DNA of 64,000 nucleotides from Pseudomonadota bacterium (GCA_020161145.1 JAIUPQ010000003.1:248001-312000), one strand, 5' to 3'. Numbered from the stretch's first letter, positions 1-11,331 are shown. Notes: generated by a model not told the origin, from the letters alone. Program-made: numbers and translations.

Positions 1-1
1 C

Positions 2-1177
2 CGTGGCTTCGCGTTGAAGTTCTACACCGAGGAAGGCAACTGGGACATGGTGGGCAACAACACGCCCGTGTTCTTTCTGCGCGACCCACTGAAGTTCGAG
101 GACCTCAACCGCGCCGTCAAGCGCGACCCGCGCACCAACCTGCGCAGCGCCGCCAACAACTGGGACTTCTGGACGCTGCTGCCCGAGGCCTTCCACCAGG
201 TCACCGTGGTGATGAGCGACCGCGGCATTCCCAAGAGCTACCGCCACATGCACGGCTTTGGTTCGCACACCTACTCGCTGATCAACGCCAACAACGAACG
301 CTTCTGGGTCAAGTTCCACTTCCGCACCCAGCAAGGCATCGAGAACCTGACCAATGCCCAGGCCGAGGCCCTCGTCGGCAAAGACCGCGAAAGCCACCAG
401 AGGGACTTGTACGAGGCCATTGAACGCGGCGACTTCCCCAAGTGGACCATGTACGTGCAGGTCATGCCCGAGACGGACGCCGAGAAAGTGCCCTACCACC
501 CGTTCGACCTGACCAAGGTCTGGCCGCACCGCGACTACCCGCTGATCGAGGTGGGCGTGTTCGAGCTGAACAAGAACCCCGAGAACTTCTTCATGGACGT
601 GGAGCAGGCCGCCTTCTCGCCCAGCAACCTCGTGCCTGGCATCAGCGTCAGCCCGGACAAGATGCTGCAGGCGCGGCTTTTCAACTACCCGGATGCGCAG
701 CGCTACCGGCTGGGCGTCAACCACCACCAGATTCCGGTCAACGCCGCGCGCTGCCCGGTGCACAGCAACCATCGCGACGGCCAGGGCCGCATGGACGGCA
801 ACTACGGCAGCCGCCCGCATTACGAGCCCAACAGCTACGGCCAATGGCAGCAGCAGCCGCAGTACAAGGAGCCACCGCTGAAGATCAACGGCGCCGCCGA
901 CCACTGGGACTTCCGCCAGGACGACGCCGACTACTTCAGCCAGCCGCGCGCCTTGTTCAAGCTGATGAAGCCCGCGCAGCAGCAGGCGCTGTTCGGCAAC
1001 ACGGCCGGCGCCATGGGCGATGCACCTGACTTCATCAAATACCGCCACATCCGCAACTGCAACGCCTGCGACCCCGCCTACGGCGAGGGCGTAGCCAAGG
1101 CACTGGGGCTGACCGTGGCCGACGCCCTCAAGGCCCGCGACAGCGACCCGGGCAAGGGCAACGGCGGCTGGCTGTAA
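2..1177 (+). CDS. Catalase, 3' portion (5' end outside window)
   Basis: Monofunctional haem catalase that dismutates hydrogen peroxide. The reading frame is open from base 2, so the gene starts before the window; 391 codons are visible. The visible part opens with the conserved stretch around [14 protein letters not shown]. It also holds the proximal haem-ligand region [14 protein letters not shown] (near bases 676-715) and the following NHHQIPVN block typical of small-subunit catalases. The distal catalytic His lies upstream and cannot be checked. The gene ends at a strong hairpin (1201-1230) and looks like the last gene of its unit. The family is certain; the symbol (katA or katB) is not. 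Confidence 0.95.
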   Translation, partial: RGFALKFYTEEGNWDMVGNNTPVFFLRDPLKFEDLNRAVKRDPRTNLRSAANNWDFWTLLPEAFHQVTVVMSDRGIPKSYRHMHGFGSHTYSLINANNERFWVKFHFRTQQGIENLTNAQAEALVGKDRESHQRDLYEAIERGDFPKWTMYVQVMPETDAEKVPYHPFDLTKVWPHRDYPLIEVGVFELNKNPENFFMDVEQAAFSPSNLVPGISVSPDKMLQARLFNYPDAQRYRLGVNHHQIPVNAARCPVHSNHRDGQGRMDGNYGSRPHYEPNSYGQWQQQPQYKEPPLKINGAADHWDFRQDDADYFSQPRALFKLMKPAQQQALFGNTAGAMGDAPDFIKYRHIRNCNACDPAYGEGVAKALGLTVADALKARDSDPGKGNGGWL

Positions 1178-1200
1178 CCGCCTCGCCCCCCTTCCTTCGC

Positions 1201-1230
1201 GCCGCTGCCGGGCAATCACCCGGCAGCGGC
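1201..1230 (+). terminator. Hairpin after catalase
   Basis: A perfect 12-bp inverted repeat (GCCGCTGCCGGG / CCCGGCAGCGGC) has a 6-nt loop and starts 23 bases after the catalase stop. The T-tract that follows is weak (GCTCATTT), so intrinsic termination is likely but not certain. Confidence 0.6.
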
Positions 1231-1260
1231 GTGCTCATTTGGTCGTCTGGTTTTTAAACG

Positions 1261-1280
1261 CGAATCATTCTCATTACAAT
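1261..1280 (-). promoter_or_regulatory. Fur-box-like operator
   Basis: Read on the minus strand the site contains AATGAGAATGATTC, which matches the core of proteobacterial Fur boxes built from GATAAT/NATWAT hexamers. It is AT-rich in a GC-rich setting and lies about 70 bases before the TonB-dependent receptor start. This suggests iron repression of the receptor and the coupled PepSY gene. The match was made by eye. Confidence 0.65.
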
Positions 1281-1349
1281 CGCCCCGATCTTTGGCATGA
1301 GGCCAGCCGCCGACCGGCGCCTCATCAGCTTTTTCAGTATCGGGACGCC

Positions 1350-3533
1350 ATGCAAACCAAGACAGTCCGGGCGCGCCGATGCCCTCGCTCCACCCCGGCC
1401 CTGAACCGGCCACTGAGTGCCCTCGCCGCCGGCCTGCTGGCCAGTGCCGCCCACGCGCAGCAGACGCCGCCCGAGGCGACCGATGCGGCTGACGAAACCA
1501 CCCCTGCAGTGCAGACCGTGGTCGTCACCGCCACCCGCGGCAGCAAGGCCGTGGAGAAGATCCCGGGCGCCATCAGCGTGATCTCGCGCGACGAGATCGA
1601 CGCCCAGGGCCTGATCAGCGAAGACCCCAGCCAGTTGCTGGCCGCCCAGGTGCCGGGCTACGCCCCGGCGCGGCAGAAGCTGACCAACTTTGGCGAAGGC
1701 CTGCGCGGCCGCAACGCGCTGCTGCTGCTGGACGGCATCCCGCAGACCAACCCCCTGCGCTACGGGGGCCGCGAGGGCTACTTCGCCGACCCCATGGTCG
1801 TCGAGCGCATCGAGGTCGTCAGCGGCGCCTCGGCGGTGCAAGGCATGGGCGCCACCGGCGGCATCATCAACACCATCACCCGCCACCCCACCCAGCCCGG
1901 CACCCGGCACACGCTGGAGCTGAAGTACGGCACCCAGGGCCATGGCGACACCCAGGCCTGGAAAACGGGCTACCTGCTCGAGCACCGCAGCGAGGGGCCG
2001 GATGCCTTCGATGCGCTGGTTTACGTGGGCGCCCGCAGCCAGGGCGTGGGCACCGACGCCGACGGCCGCAGGCTCTCCACCGAGTCGCTGCACCAGGCGG
2101 CCGACGCCTTCGTCAAACTGGGCCACGACGTCGGAGATCAGCGCGTGCAACTGATGGTCAATCGCTTTCAGGCCGCCGGCTTCGACGACTGGGTGAACGT
2201 GCCGGGCAACCGCGCTGCCGGCGTGCCCACCAGTGCCCGGCGCGGCACGCTGGCCTGGGAAGCGCCGCGCAACAAGGTCACCTCGGCCAGCCTGGAGTGG
2301 TCGCATGCCGACCTGGCCGGCGGCTATGCCAGCGCCCAGCTCTTCAAACAGGACTTCGCGGCGCGCTACAGCGGCGGCATCATCAACACCTTCCAGGACC
2401 CGGCCCTCGCGCCGGCCAACACGCTGGTCGATCAAAGCGAGATCGTGGCCCGCAAATGGGGGTTGCGCACAAGCTGGGTGCGGCCCGACTTCGGCCTGGC
2501 CGGGCTGGAGTTCACCGCCGGCATCGACCTGCTGCACGACACCTCCTCCCAGCGCCTGACGCAGACCGACCGCATCTGGGTGCCGCCGCTGCGCTACCAA
2601 AGCCTGGCCCCGTTTGCGCAGATCGAATACGACATCGGCAACCTCACCCTGCGTGGCGGCCTGCGCGACGAGCGCAACTCGCTGACGGTGGACACCTACC
2701 GCACGCTGGCCTACTACGGCGCCAACGAGGTCGCCGGCGGCACGCGCGACGCGCACGAGCTGGTCAAGAGCCTGGGCGGCGTCTGGCGTTTTGGCGACAG
2801 TGGCTGGTCGGCGTTCGCGTCCTACAACGAGGGCTTTGGCCCGCCCGATGCGGGGCTGATCCTGCGCGCCGTGCGCGGCGCCGGGCAGTCGGTGGACCAA
2901 CTGGTCGATCTGCAGCCCATCGTCACCGCCAACCGCGAGCTGGGCGTGGCCTGGCGCGGCAGCGCGGGCAGCCTCAGCGCCTCGGTCTACGAATCGCGCT
3001 CCGACCTGGGCAGCCAGATCATCGTCACCAACGGCATCGGCACGGTGCAGCGCGTGCCCATCGTCGTCAAAGGCTTCGAGTTCAGCGGGCAGTGGCGGCC
3101 CACCAGCACGTTGCGGCTGGACGCCACCTACGCCCGCACCCGCGGCCGCACCGCCGGTGCCCCGGACCAGCCGCTGGACCGCGACCTGGGTGCCCGCTCG
3201 CAAGGCCCCGACAAGCTGGTGCTCACGAGCCGCTGGACCTTCGCACCCGCGTGGAGCGCCCAGCTCAGCGTCGCCCGCTGGTTCTCACGCGACGCCAACG
3301 TGGGCATCTACGCCGGCACCACCAGCCTGGAAGAACATTTCAAGGGCTACACCGTGGCCGACCTGGCGCTGCGCTGGACATCGCCCTGGGGCGAGTGGGG
3401 GGCCGGCGTCGAAAACCTGCTGAACAAGCAGTACATCACCTACTACAGCCAGTCGCACTACGCCGGCACCAACGACGACTACGACGCCGGCCGTGGCCGC
3501 ACGCTCACGCTGAGCTGGCGGCGCCGCTTCTGA
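1350..3533 (+). CDS. TonB-dependent outer-membrane receptor
   Basis: Ligand-gated outer-membrane channel for a ferric siderophore or similar iron complex; 727 aa from the chosen ATG. That start gives a clean signal peptide ending AHAQQ near residue 34; an upstream in-frame GTG would add 37 poor residues. The N-terminal plug begins near residue 60 with a TonB-box-like VVVTATR and has the usual GxxAVQGMGATGGIIN block. The rest is a 22-strand-type barrel ending in a terminal Phe (RRRF), the outer-membrane insertion signal. A Fur-like box precedes it and a PepSY protein follows within 10 bases, so iron uptake is the best reading. The ligand is not predictable. Confidence 0.9.
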   Translation: MQTKTVRARRCPRSTPALNRPLSALAAGLLASAAHAQQTPPEATDAADETTPAVQTVVVTATRGSKAVEKIPGAISVISRDEIDAQGLISEDPSQLLAAQVPGYAPARQKLTNFGEGLRGRNALLLLDGIPQTNPLRYGGREGYFADPMVVERIEVVSGASAVQGMGATGGIINTITRHPTQPGTRHTLELKYGTQGHGDTQAWKTGYLLEHRSEGPDAFDALVYVGARSQGVGTDADGRRLSTESLHQAADAFVKLGHDVGDQRVQLMVNRFQAAGFDDWVNVPGNRAAGVPTSARRGTLAWEAPRNKVTSASLEWSHADLAGGYASAQLFKQDFAARYSGGIINTFQDPALAPANTLVDQSEIVARKWGLRTSWVRPDFGLAGLEFTAGIDLLHDTSSQRLTQTDRIWVPPLRYQSLAPFAQIEYDIGNLTLRGGLRDERNSLTVDTYRTLAYYGANEVAGGTRDAHELVKSLGGVWRFGDSGWSAFASYNEGFGPPDAGLILRAVRGAGQSVDQLVDLQPIVTANRELGVAWRGSAGSLSASVYESRSDLGSQIIVTNGIGTVQRVPIVVKGFEFSGQWRPTSTLRLDATYARTRGRTAGAPDQPLDRDLGARSQGPDKLVLTSRWTFAPAWSAQLSVARWFSRDANVGIYAGTTSLEEHFKGYTVADLALRWTSPWGEWGAGVENLLNKQYITYYSQSHYAGTNDDYDAGRGRTLTLSWRRRF

Positions 3534-3541
3534 CCGCGCGC

Positions 3542-4690
3542 ATGCGCCGCACGCTCTCGCTGCTGCACCGCTGGGTGGCGCTGGCCGCCGGCCTGCTGCT
3601 GGCGCTGCTGGGCCTGACCGGCAGCCTGATGGTCTGGCAGGCCGAACTGGATGCAGCGCTGAACCCGGCGTGGTTCCACGCCACCCCGGCCGCCGCCTGC
3701 ACGCCGTCGCCGCGCCCGGTGGCCGACACGTTGGCCGTGCTGGCCCGCGCAGCACCCAACGCCAAACCCGCCATCGTGCTGGCCCCTGTCCGGCCCGGTG
3801 CCGCCTACCAGGTCTGGGAGCGCCGCGAACCCACCAGCGGCCTGCGGCGCGAGCACTTCGTCGACCCCGCCTGCGCACGCTACCTGGGTTCACGCCTGCG
3901 CGGCGCCTGGCGGCTCGACCGCGCCCACGCCGTGCCGCTGCTGTACGAGTTGCACAGCAAGCTGCTGGCGGGGGATGCCGGCCATCTGGTGGTGGGCGGC
4001 GGCGCCCTGGTGCTGCTGGGACTGGCCCTCAGCGGCATCTGGCTGGCCTGGCCCAGGCGCCACACCCGCGATGCCTGGCAGCGGGTGCTGACGATCAAGG
4101 TCGGCGCCTCGACCCAGCGCCTGTGGTTCGACGCCCACCGTGCGGTGGGCCTGTGGCTGGCGCCGCTCGCCCTGCTGCTGACTGCCACCGGCGCGGCGCT
4201 GGTCTTCGACGACAGCACGCGCGCCGCCGTCGCCCTGGTGCTGCCGGTGGAGCGGCTGCCGCCCCTGCCCAAAACCCCGTCAAGTCCACTGCCCGGCGCC
4301 CCGGTGCCACCCGACACCCTGGTGGCCACGGCGACGGCGCTGTTTGCGCACGCCACCTGGTCGCGGCTGACGCTGCCGACCGGCCGGAGCGGCATGGCCG
4401 AAGTGCGCCTGCTGCAGGCCGGCGAGCCGAGGGTGGACACCGGCACCACCCGCGTGCGGCTCGATGCGGCTGGCCGCGTCATCGCCGTGCACGACCCCTT
4501 GCAGGCGGGCGCCGGCAGTGTGATGCTGGACTGGGCCTTCCCCCTGCACAGCGGTGAGGCGCTGGGCCTTGCGGCGCGCCTGCTGTGGTCGGCCTTCGGG
4601 CTCGTGCCCGTCCTGCTGCTGGCCAGCGGCCTATGGCTGTGGTGGCGGCGGACACGGCGGCACAAAGCCCCAATTCGCCAGTCGCACTGA
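3542..4690 (+). CDS. PepSY-associated membrane protein
   Basis: Inner-membrane protein of 382 aa from the PepSY_TM family, often found beside siderophore receptors, where some members act as ferric-siderophore reductases. Four membrane segments are visible: residues 8-28 (start MRRTLSLLHRWVALAAGLLL), about 140-162, about 192-212 and about 345-367 before a WWRRTRRH tail. Large periplasmic stretches lie between them. The ATG is 8 bases after the receptor stop, so the two genes form one operon, presumably under the same Fur-like box. Reductase activity is inferred from family and context only. Confidence 0.85.
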   Translation: MRRTLSLLHRWVALAAGLLLALLGLTGSLMVWQAELDAALNPAWFHATPAAACTPSPRPVADTLAVLARAAPNAKPAIVLAPVRPGAAYQVWERREPTSGLRREHFVDPACARYLGSRLRGAWRLDRAHAVPLLYELHSKLLAGDAGHLVVGGGALVLLGLALSGIWLAWPRRHTRDAWQRVLTIKVGASTQRLWFDAHRAVGLWLAPLALLLTATGAALVFDDSTRAAVALVLPVERLPPLPKTPSSPLPGAPVPPDTLVATATALFAHATWSRLTLPTGRSGMAEVRLLQAGEPRVDTGTTRVRLDAAGRVIAVHDPLQAGAGSVMLDWAFPLHSGEALGLAARLLWSAFGLVPVLLLASGLWLWWRRTRRHKAPIRQSH

Positions 4691-4764
4691 GCCTAGACCC
4701 TACAGAGTTGAACGCTGGCCTGCGCTGGAAACGCCCATGCCTACACCGGTTTGCGTGGGTCGAA

Positions 4765-4788
4765 ATGGGACGTCCTCAGACATCCCAT
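4765..4788. terminator. Hairpin between convergent PepSY gene and icd
   Basis: ATGGGACGTC and GACATCCCAT form a 10-bp stem with one mismatch and a 4-nt loop, lying between the convergent PepSY and icd stops. There is no T-run on either side, so it is only a candidate bidirectional terminator. The rest of the 110-base gap shows nothing. Confidence 0.35.
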
Positions 4789-4800
4789 CCCGGGGCAGCA

Positions 4801-6054
<1,254 letters not shown>

Positions 6055-6161
6055 GGGTCGCAGCCCGGATGGGCTCGTCAGTGCATGAAGAAGCAGCCAG
6101 TTTAGTGCAGCCCCCGGCACGCCCTGGCGCCCCTCCTGTGGGGATTTCGTCACGATTCTTA

Positions 6162-6177
6162 TGTCTTATATAAGACA
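6162..6177. promoter_or_regulatory. Palindromic operator candidate in the icd/aceA gap
   Basis: TGTCTTATATAAGACA is a perfect 16-bp palindrome and strongly AT-rich against its surroundings. It starts 81 bases before the aceA ATG. The half-site spacing suits a dimeric GntR-type repressor, and I recall similar TCTTATATAAGA sites upstream of TCA and methylcitrate genes in betaproteobacteria. The regulator itself is not in the window. Confidence 0.6.
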
Positions 6178-6242
6178 GAAGACTACTTTGTGAGACACTG
6201 CGGCCAGTCCCGCTTTTGTCTCAACCGCTCCCGGAGCCTGCC

Positions 6243-7535
6243 ATGACCACTCTGACCCGTGACCAACAGATCGCCGCCCTTGAAAAAGACTGGGCCGAAA
6301 ACCCCCGCTGGAAGGGCATCCAGCGCGGCTACAGCGCCGCCGACGTGGTGCGCCTGCGCGGCTCGCTGGCCATCGAGCACACGCTGGCCAAGCGCGGCGC
6401 CGAGAAGCTCTGGGGCTTGATCCACACCGAGCCCTTCGTCAACGCCCTGGGCGCCCTCACCGGCAACCAGGCCATGCAGCAGGTCAAGGCCGGCCTCAAG
6501 GCCATCTACCTGTCGGGCTGGCAGGTGGCGGGCGACGCCAACAGCAACGGCGAGATGTACCCCGACCAGTCGCTGTATTCGGTGGACTCGGTGCCCAAGG
6601 TGGTCAAGAAGATCAACAACACCTTCCAGCGCGCCGACCAGATCCAGTGGAGCGAGGGCAAGGACGACATCGACTACTTCGCCCCCATCGTGGCCGATGC
6701 CGAAGCGGGCTTCGGCGGCGTGCTCAACGCCTTCGAGCTGATGAAGGCCATGATCGAAGCGGGTGCCGCCGGCGTGCACTTCGAAGACCAGCTGGCGGCC
6801 GTCAAGAAATGCGGCCACATGGGCGGCAAGGTGCTGGTGCCTTCCCGCGAGGCGGTCAGCAAGCTGGTGGCCGCCCGCCTGGCCGCCGACGTGATGGGCA
6901 CGCCCACGCTGCTGGTGGCCCGCACCGACGCGGAAGCGGCCGACCTGGTCACCAGCGACGTGGACGACAACGACAAGCCCTTCTGCACCGGCGAGCGCAC
7001 GGTGGAAGGCTTTTACCGCACCAAGCCGGGCCTGGAGCAGGCCATCTCGCGCGGCCTGGCCTACGCCCCCTACGCCGATCTGGTCTGGTGTGAAACCGGC
7101 AAGCCCGACCTGGCCTATGCCAAGGCCTTTGCCGCAGCCATCCACGCCAAATTCCCCGGCAAGATGCTGGCCTACAACTGCTCGCCCTCGTTCAACTGGA
7201 AGAAAAACCTCGACGACGCCACCATCGCCAAGTTCCAGAAAGAGCTGGGCGCCATGGGTTACAAGTTCCAGTTCATCACGCTGGCCGGCTTCCACGCCCT
7301 CAACTACGGCATGTTCGACCTGGCCCACGGCTACGCCCGCCGCCAGATGAGCGCCTTCGTCGAGTTGCAGGAGAAGGAATTCGCCGCTGCCGAGCGCGGG
7401 TTCACCGCCGTCAAGCACCAGCGCGAGGTCGGCACCGGCTATTTCGACGCCGTGACCACCACCATCGAGAAAGAAGCGTCCACGGCGGCCCTGAAAGGCT
7501 CCACCGAAGACGAGCAATTTTTCGAGCAGCACTAA
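6243..7535 (+). CDS. aceA: Isocitrate lyase
   Basis: First glyoxylate-shunt enzyme, splitting isocitrate into glyoxylate and succinate. The protein is 430 aa and has the catalytic signature KKCGHMGGK near residue 190. The metal-binding and substrate regions around [20 protein letters not shown] and the later NCSPSFNW block are also conserved. The chosen ATG ([10 protein letters not shown]) follows a GGAG and is supported by homology; a start 27 bases upstream is less likely. It competes with the divergent icd for isocitrate, and the palindrome between them fits coordinated control. Confidence 0.97.
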   Translation: MTTLTRDQQIAALEKDWAENPRWKGIQRGYSAADVVRLRGSLAIEHTLAKRGAEKLWGLIHTEPFVNALGALTGNQAMQQVKAGLKAIYLSGWQVAGDANSNGEMYPDQSLYSVDSVPKVVKKINNTFQRADQIQWSEGKDDIDYFAPIVADAEAGFGGVLNAFELMKAMIEAGAAGVHFEDQLAAVKKCGHMGGKVLVPSREAVSKLVAARLAADVMGTPTLLVARTDAEAADLVTSDVDDNDKPFCTGERTVEGFYRTKPGLEQAISRGLAYAPYADLVWCETGKPDLAYAKAFAAAIHAKFPGKMLAYNCSPSFNWKKNLDDATIAKFQKELGAMGYKFQFITLAGFHALNYGMFDLAHGYARRQMSAFVELQEKEFAAAERGFTAVKHQREVGTGYFDAVTTTIEKEASTAALKGSTEDEQFFEQH

Positions 7536-7559
7536 AGGGCAAAGCGCCACAATGGCCGG

Positions 7560-9254
7560 ATGTCGCTTCTCGAGCAGAGTTCTGAGACTGCGGCCTGGGC
7601 GCATCGGCAACTGACGCTGGCGCGTCAGGCCGCCGAGGCCAACCACTACCCCGAGGCGGCGGCGCATGCCGCCGCCGTGGTGACCTGGGCGCGCACGGCG
7701 CAAGCCAGCAACCTGTTGTGCCTGGCGCTGGGCACGCTGACCCATCAGCAAACCCGCCTGGGCCACTACGCCGAGGCGGTGCGCAACGGCGAAGAGGCCT
7801 TGCGCCTGCTGCCCCAACCCAGCGCCGACCCGGCTTTTCGCGTGGATCTGCACAGCATGCTGGCGCTGGCCTACGGCGAAATCCGGCTGGGCTCGCAGTC
7901 GCTGCACCACGCCATGCAGGCCATGGAAGCCGCCCAGGAGGCCGACGACCCGCTGCTGCGCTGCCAGGCCCTGGTGCGCCTGGGCGATGGTTACTGCCTG
8001 GTGGCCGACCCGGAGCGCGGCATTCCGCTGCTGCGCGAGGCGCTGGCCCAGGCCCAGTGGCTGCGCGACCCCGGCGAGTCCTTCCGCGCCGCCAACGCCT
8101 TGCTGCGCTTCACCTTCGAGTGGGGCGACCGCGAAACCGAGCTGGGCCACCCCCTGATCGCCTTGCAGCGCTACCGGGAGGCGCTGCCCTATGGCGAGTT
8201 GGCCGGCACCCTGGCCGCCGCATCCGGCAAGGCGTTTCGCATCGGGCTGGTGGGCATCAACCGCTGTCACCTGCTGCTGCGGCTGGCGCACTGGGACGAG
8301 GTGCTGGCCTTGCTGGCCACCCTGGAGCCCGCCTGCGCCCGGCAAGGCATGGAGGCCTTGCTGCGCGGCTGCCGCATTGCGCGCGCCCGGGCCATGCTGG
8401 GCCTGGGCCAGCGCACCGAGGCGGTGCAACTGCTGCTGAACCTGCTGGACGAACTGGCCACCGAACCCGAGGCCTGCGAAACCATCCACCAGGCGCTCTA
8501 CGAAGCCTACAAGACCTGCGGCGTGCCCGCCGCCGCCCTGCACCACCACGAGCAGATGGCGCGCCTGCAAAGCCAGCGCCACCTGGCCCTGCGCGACCTG
8601 CAGACCGGCGTGCTGCTGGCGCGCACCGAAGACGAAGCCAACCGCCTGGCGGCCGAGCGCGCTGCACTGGAGGCCGAGCAGCAGCGGCTGCGCGCGCGCC
8701 AGCTCGAGGTGGAGCGCGACGCCCTGGCCCGCCAGGCCAGCGAGATGCGCCGCCGCGCCAGCGAAGACCCGCTGACCGGCCTGCCCAACCGCCGCAGCCT
8801 GGACCAGGCCCTGGTGTCGCAACTGCACGGCCTGCAGCCGGGCGCTGCGCTGGCCATGCTGCTGATCGATCTGGACCACTTCAAACGGGTCAACGACACC
8901 TATGGCCACGGCGTGGGCGACGACGTGCTGTGCGAGCTGGCCAACCTGCTGCGTGCCGACTGCCGGCCCCACGACCTGCCGGCCCGGCTGGGTGGCGAGG
9001 AGTTCGCCGTGCTGCTGTCGGGCGTGGACGTCGAGGTCGCGCTGGCCGTGGCCGAGCGGCTGCGCACCAACATCGAGGCCCACGACTGGGCGCAACTGGC
9101 CGACGGCCTGGCCGTCACCACCAGCATCGGCGTCGCCCTGATCGAGCGCCCGGTCAGCGTGCGCGAGGTGCTGGACGCTGCCGACGCCGCGCTCTACCGC
9201 GCCAAGTCCCTGGGCCGCAACCGCGTGGTGCTGGGCACGCACGGCGGCGGCTGA
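7560..9254 (+). CDS. TPR-like diguanylate cyclase (GGDEF)
   Basis: Probable cytoplasmic cyclic-di-GMP synthase of 564 aa. Residues 20-360 are a helical TPR-like repeat region, followed by a charged coiled coil near 355-400 (AERAALEAEQQRLRARQLE). The C-terminal GGDEF domain starts at DPLTGLPNRRSLD and carries the active-site form GGEEF. A product-inhibition I-site (RPHD) sits five residues before it, so the enzyme looks active and feedback-controlled. No membrane segment is seen. The stop overlaps the start of the next gene (TGATG), suggesting translational coupling to the hydrolase. The input signal is unknown. Confidence 0.9.
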   Translation: MSLLEQSSETAAWAHRQLTLARQAAEANHYPEAAAHAAAVVTWARTAQASNLLCLALGTLTHQQTRLGHYAEAVRNGEEALRLLPQPSADPAFRVDLHSMLALAYGEIRLGSQSLHHAMQAMEAAQEADDPLLRCQALVRLGDGYCLVADPERGIPLLREALAQAQWLRDPGESFRAANALLRFTFEWGDRETELGHPLIALQRYREALPYGELAGTLAAASGKAFRIGLVGINRCHLLLRLAHWDEVLALLATLEPACARQGMEALLRGCRIARARAMLGLGQRTEAVQLLLNLLDELATEPEACETIHQALYEAYKTCGVPAAALHHHEQMARLQSQRHLALRDLQTGVLLARTEDEANRLAAERAALEAEQQRLRARQLEVERDALARQASEMRRRASEDPLTGLPNRRSLDQALVSQLHGLQPGAALAMLLIDLDHFKRVNDTYGHGVGDDVLCELANLLRADCRPHDLPARLGGEEFAVLLSGVDVEVALAVAERLRTNIEAHDWAQLADGLAVTTSIGVALIERPVSVREVLDAADAALYRAKSLGRNRVVLGTHGGG

Positions 9255-10198
9255 TGCCTGCGCAGTTGCTCACCGCCCGCATGCGCCAGCTGCTGGAGCG
9301 CATGCGCCGCGCCCGCCGCACGCCGCTGAACCAGCTGACCCCGCCCGCCGCGCGCATCGCCTACGAGCGCGGCGCCGAGGTGCTGGACCTGCCGCGCGCG
9401 CCGCTGGCCCGCGTGCAAGACCTCAGCGTGCCCGGCCCCGGCGGCCCGCTGGCCGCCCGGCTCTACGCCCCCAGCCACGCGCGGCTGCCGGTGCTGCTCT
9501 ACCTGCATGGCGGCGGCTTCGTCGTGGGCGGGCTGGAGACGCACGACAGCCTGTGCCGCCAGCTCGCGCTGCGCAGCGGCGGCGCCGTGCTGGCGCTGGC
9601 CTACCGGCTGGCGCCGGAACACCCCTTCCCCGCCGCCGTGGACGACAGCTGGGCCGCGCTGCGCTGGCTGGCCGGCCCCGGCAGTGCCGCGCTGGAGCTG
9701 GACGGCCGGCGCCTGGCCGTGGGCGGCGACAGCGCCGGAGGCACGCTGGCCGCCGTGGCCGCCCTGCAGGCGCGCGATGCCGGCCTGCCGCTGGCGCTGC
9801 AACTGCTGATCACCCCCGGCACCACGGCCTACGCCGACACCGAGTCCCACCGCCGCTTTGCGCACGGCTTTTTGCTCGACGCCGAACTCATCGCCTGGTT
9901 TTTCAACCACTACCTGCCGCCAGAGCGCCGCACCGACTGGCGTTTTGCCCCGCTGCTGGCCGACGACGTGGACGGCGTGGCCCCCGCCTGCGTGGTGCTG
10001 GCCGAGTGCGACCCGCTGGTGGACGAAGGCCTGGCCTATGCCGACCGCCTGCGTGCCGCCGGTGTGCCGGTGGCGCTGGAGCTGGCGCGCGGCGTCACCC
10101 ACGACTTCATCAAGCTGGGCCGCCAGATTCCCGAAGCCCTGACCGCTCAGGCTGCGGCTGCCGCCGCGCTGGCTCAGGCCTGGGCCGCCGCCGGCTGA
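9254..10198 (+). CDS. Alpha/beta hydrolase, HSL family
   Basis: Serine esterase/lipase of the hormone-sensitive-lipase family, 314 aa. It has the oxyanion-hole motif LHGGGFVVGG near residue 85, the nucleophile motif GDSAGG near 160, a catalytic Asp in ECDPLVDEG near 250 and a catalytic His in THDFIK near 280. Its ATG overlaps the stop of the upstream diguanylate cyclase, so the genes are co-translated. The substrate is unknown; short acyl esters are usual for the family. The link to c-di-GMP is positional only. Confidence 0.9.
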   Translation: MPAQLLTARMRQLLERMRRARRTPLNQLTPPAARIAYERGAEVLDLPRAPLARVQDLSVPGPGGPLAARLYAPSHARLPVLLYLHGGGFVVGGLETHDSLCRQLALRSGGAVLALAYRLAPEHPFPAAVDDSWAALRWLAGPGSAALELDGRRLAVGGDSAGGTLAAVAALQARDAGLPLALQLLITPGTTAYADTESHRRFAHGFLLDAELIAWFFNHYLPPERRTDWRFAPLLADDVDGVAPACVVLAECDPLVDEGLAYADRLRAAGVPVALELARGVTHDFIKLGRQIPEALTAQAAAAAALAQAWAAAG

Positions 10199-10220
10199 GG
10201 CCTGCCGGCCACCCGCCGCG

Positions 10221-11312
10221 TCATGTCACCCGGGCGGGCCGCACCAGCGCCACCCCCAGCGTCACGATGGTCAGCGGCACCACAAAGCCCAGCATCGCGT
10301 CGGCAAACGCCTGCACGCCCGGCTTGTGCTGCACCGCCATCACCAGGTAGACGGTGTAGGCCAGGTAGTAGCCCAGCAGCAGCGCCCCCTCCCAGCGCGC
10401 AATCTCGCGCCCCGTGATGAACACCGGCAGGCAGGCCACCAGCGCCCCCACCATCACCCACAGATCGAAATGCGCCACACCGGGCGGCAGCGGCAGCGGC
10501 GCGCCCGTGCCCAGTTCGGCCACCACCGCACCCAGCCCCACCACGCCAAAAATGTTGAACACGCAGCTGCCCACCACATTGCCCACGGCAATGTCGCGCT
10601 CGCCCTTGAGGCTGGCCGTCACCGACGCCGCCACCTCGGGCAGCGAGGTGCCCACCGCCACGATGGTCAGCCCGATCACCGCCTCCGACAGCCCCAGCGC
10701 GCGGGCCACCGTCGTTGCCGCGTCCACCAGCCAGTTGGCGCCCAGCACCAGCAACAGCAGCCCCACGGCAATAAGCCCGATCTGCGCCGGCAAGGCGTCA
10801 TCCCAGCGGCGCACGGGTGGCGCCAGCGCCGCGTCGTACGGCGCCCGCTCCGCGGCCGGCGCCGAGCGCGCCTGCCACACCAGCAGCGCCGTGTAGGCCA
10901 CCAGCAGGCCCAGCAACAGCAAGCCGTCGCCCAGGCCGAACGCGCCGTCCAGCCCCAGCACCACCAGCAGCAGCGCCCCGCCCACCATGACGGGCACCTC
11001 CTGGCGGATGATTTGCTGGTTGACCGCCAGCGGCGTGATCAGCGCCGACAGCCCCAGGATGAACAGCACGTTGAAGATGTTGCTGCCCACCGCGTTGCCC
11101 ACGGCCAGATCCCCCTGGCCCGACAGCACCCCGCCTGCCGTCACCGCCATCTCGGGCGCGCTGGTGCCAAACGCCACCACCGTCAGCCCCACCACCAGCG
11201 GCGACAACCCCAGCCGCAACGCCAGCTTGGAGGCGCCGCGCACCAGCGCATCGGCCCCCACCACCAGGGCCACCAGGCCCAGCACGAACAGCAGCGCGGT
11301 CGTCAGGTTCAT
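10221..11312 (-). CDS. Calcium/sodium antiporter (CaCA family, YrbG-like)
   Basis: Inner-membrane cation/Ca2+ exchanger of 363 aa. It shows the internal duplication of the family: each half has an alpha-repeat of the form GLTVVAFGTSAPE and GNAVGSNIFN, repeated as GLTIVAVGTSLPE and GNVVGSCVFN. About ten hydrophobic segments are visible. It is last in a minus-strand run ygfZ-NRDE-antiporter, 19 bases after the NRDE gene, and converges on the hydrolase gene. Ca2+/Na+ exchange is the family function; ion specificity is inferred. Confidence 0.92.
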   Translation of the reverse strand: MNLTTALLFVLGLVALVVGADALVRGASKLALRLGLSPLVVGLTVVAFGTSAPEMAVTAGGVLSGQGDLAVGNAVGSNIFNVLFILGLSALITPLAVNQQIIRQEVPVMVGGALLLVVLGLDGAFGLGDGLLLLGLLVAYTALLVWQARSAPAAERAPYDAALAPPVRRWDDALPAQIGLIAVGLLLLVLGANWLVDAATTVARALGLSEAVIGLTIVAVGTSLPEVAASVTASLKGERDIAVGNVVGSCVFNIFGVVGLGAVVAELGTGAPLPLPPGVAHFDLWVMVGALVACLPVFITGREIARWEGALLLGYYLAYTVYLVMAVQHKPGVQAFADAMLGFVVPLTIVTLGVALVRPARVT

Positions 11313-11331
11313 CGCTTGCCCTCCAGGCCGC

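Noticed and set aside
1254-3203. Long minus-strand open frame opposite the TonB receptor (and similar long antisense frames across the window)
   Set aside because: In GC-rich DNA antisense frames stay open by chance; the products are low-complexity His/Gln/Arg/Ala strings without domains.
10199-10240. GC-rich inverted repeat between the hydrolase and antiporter genes
   Set aside because: The stem is short and imperfect, overlaps the antiporter coding end, and has no T-run.
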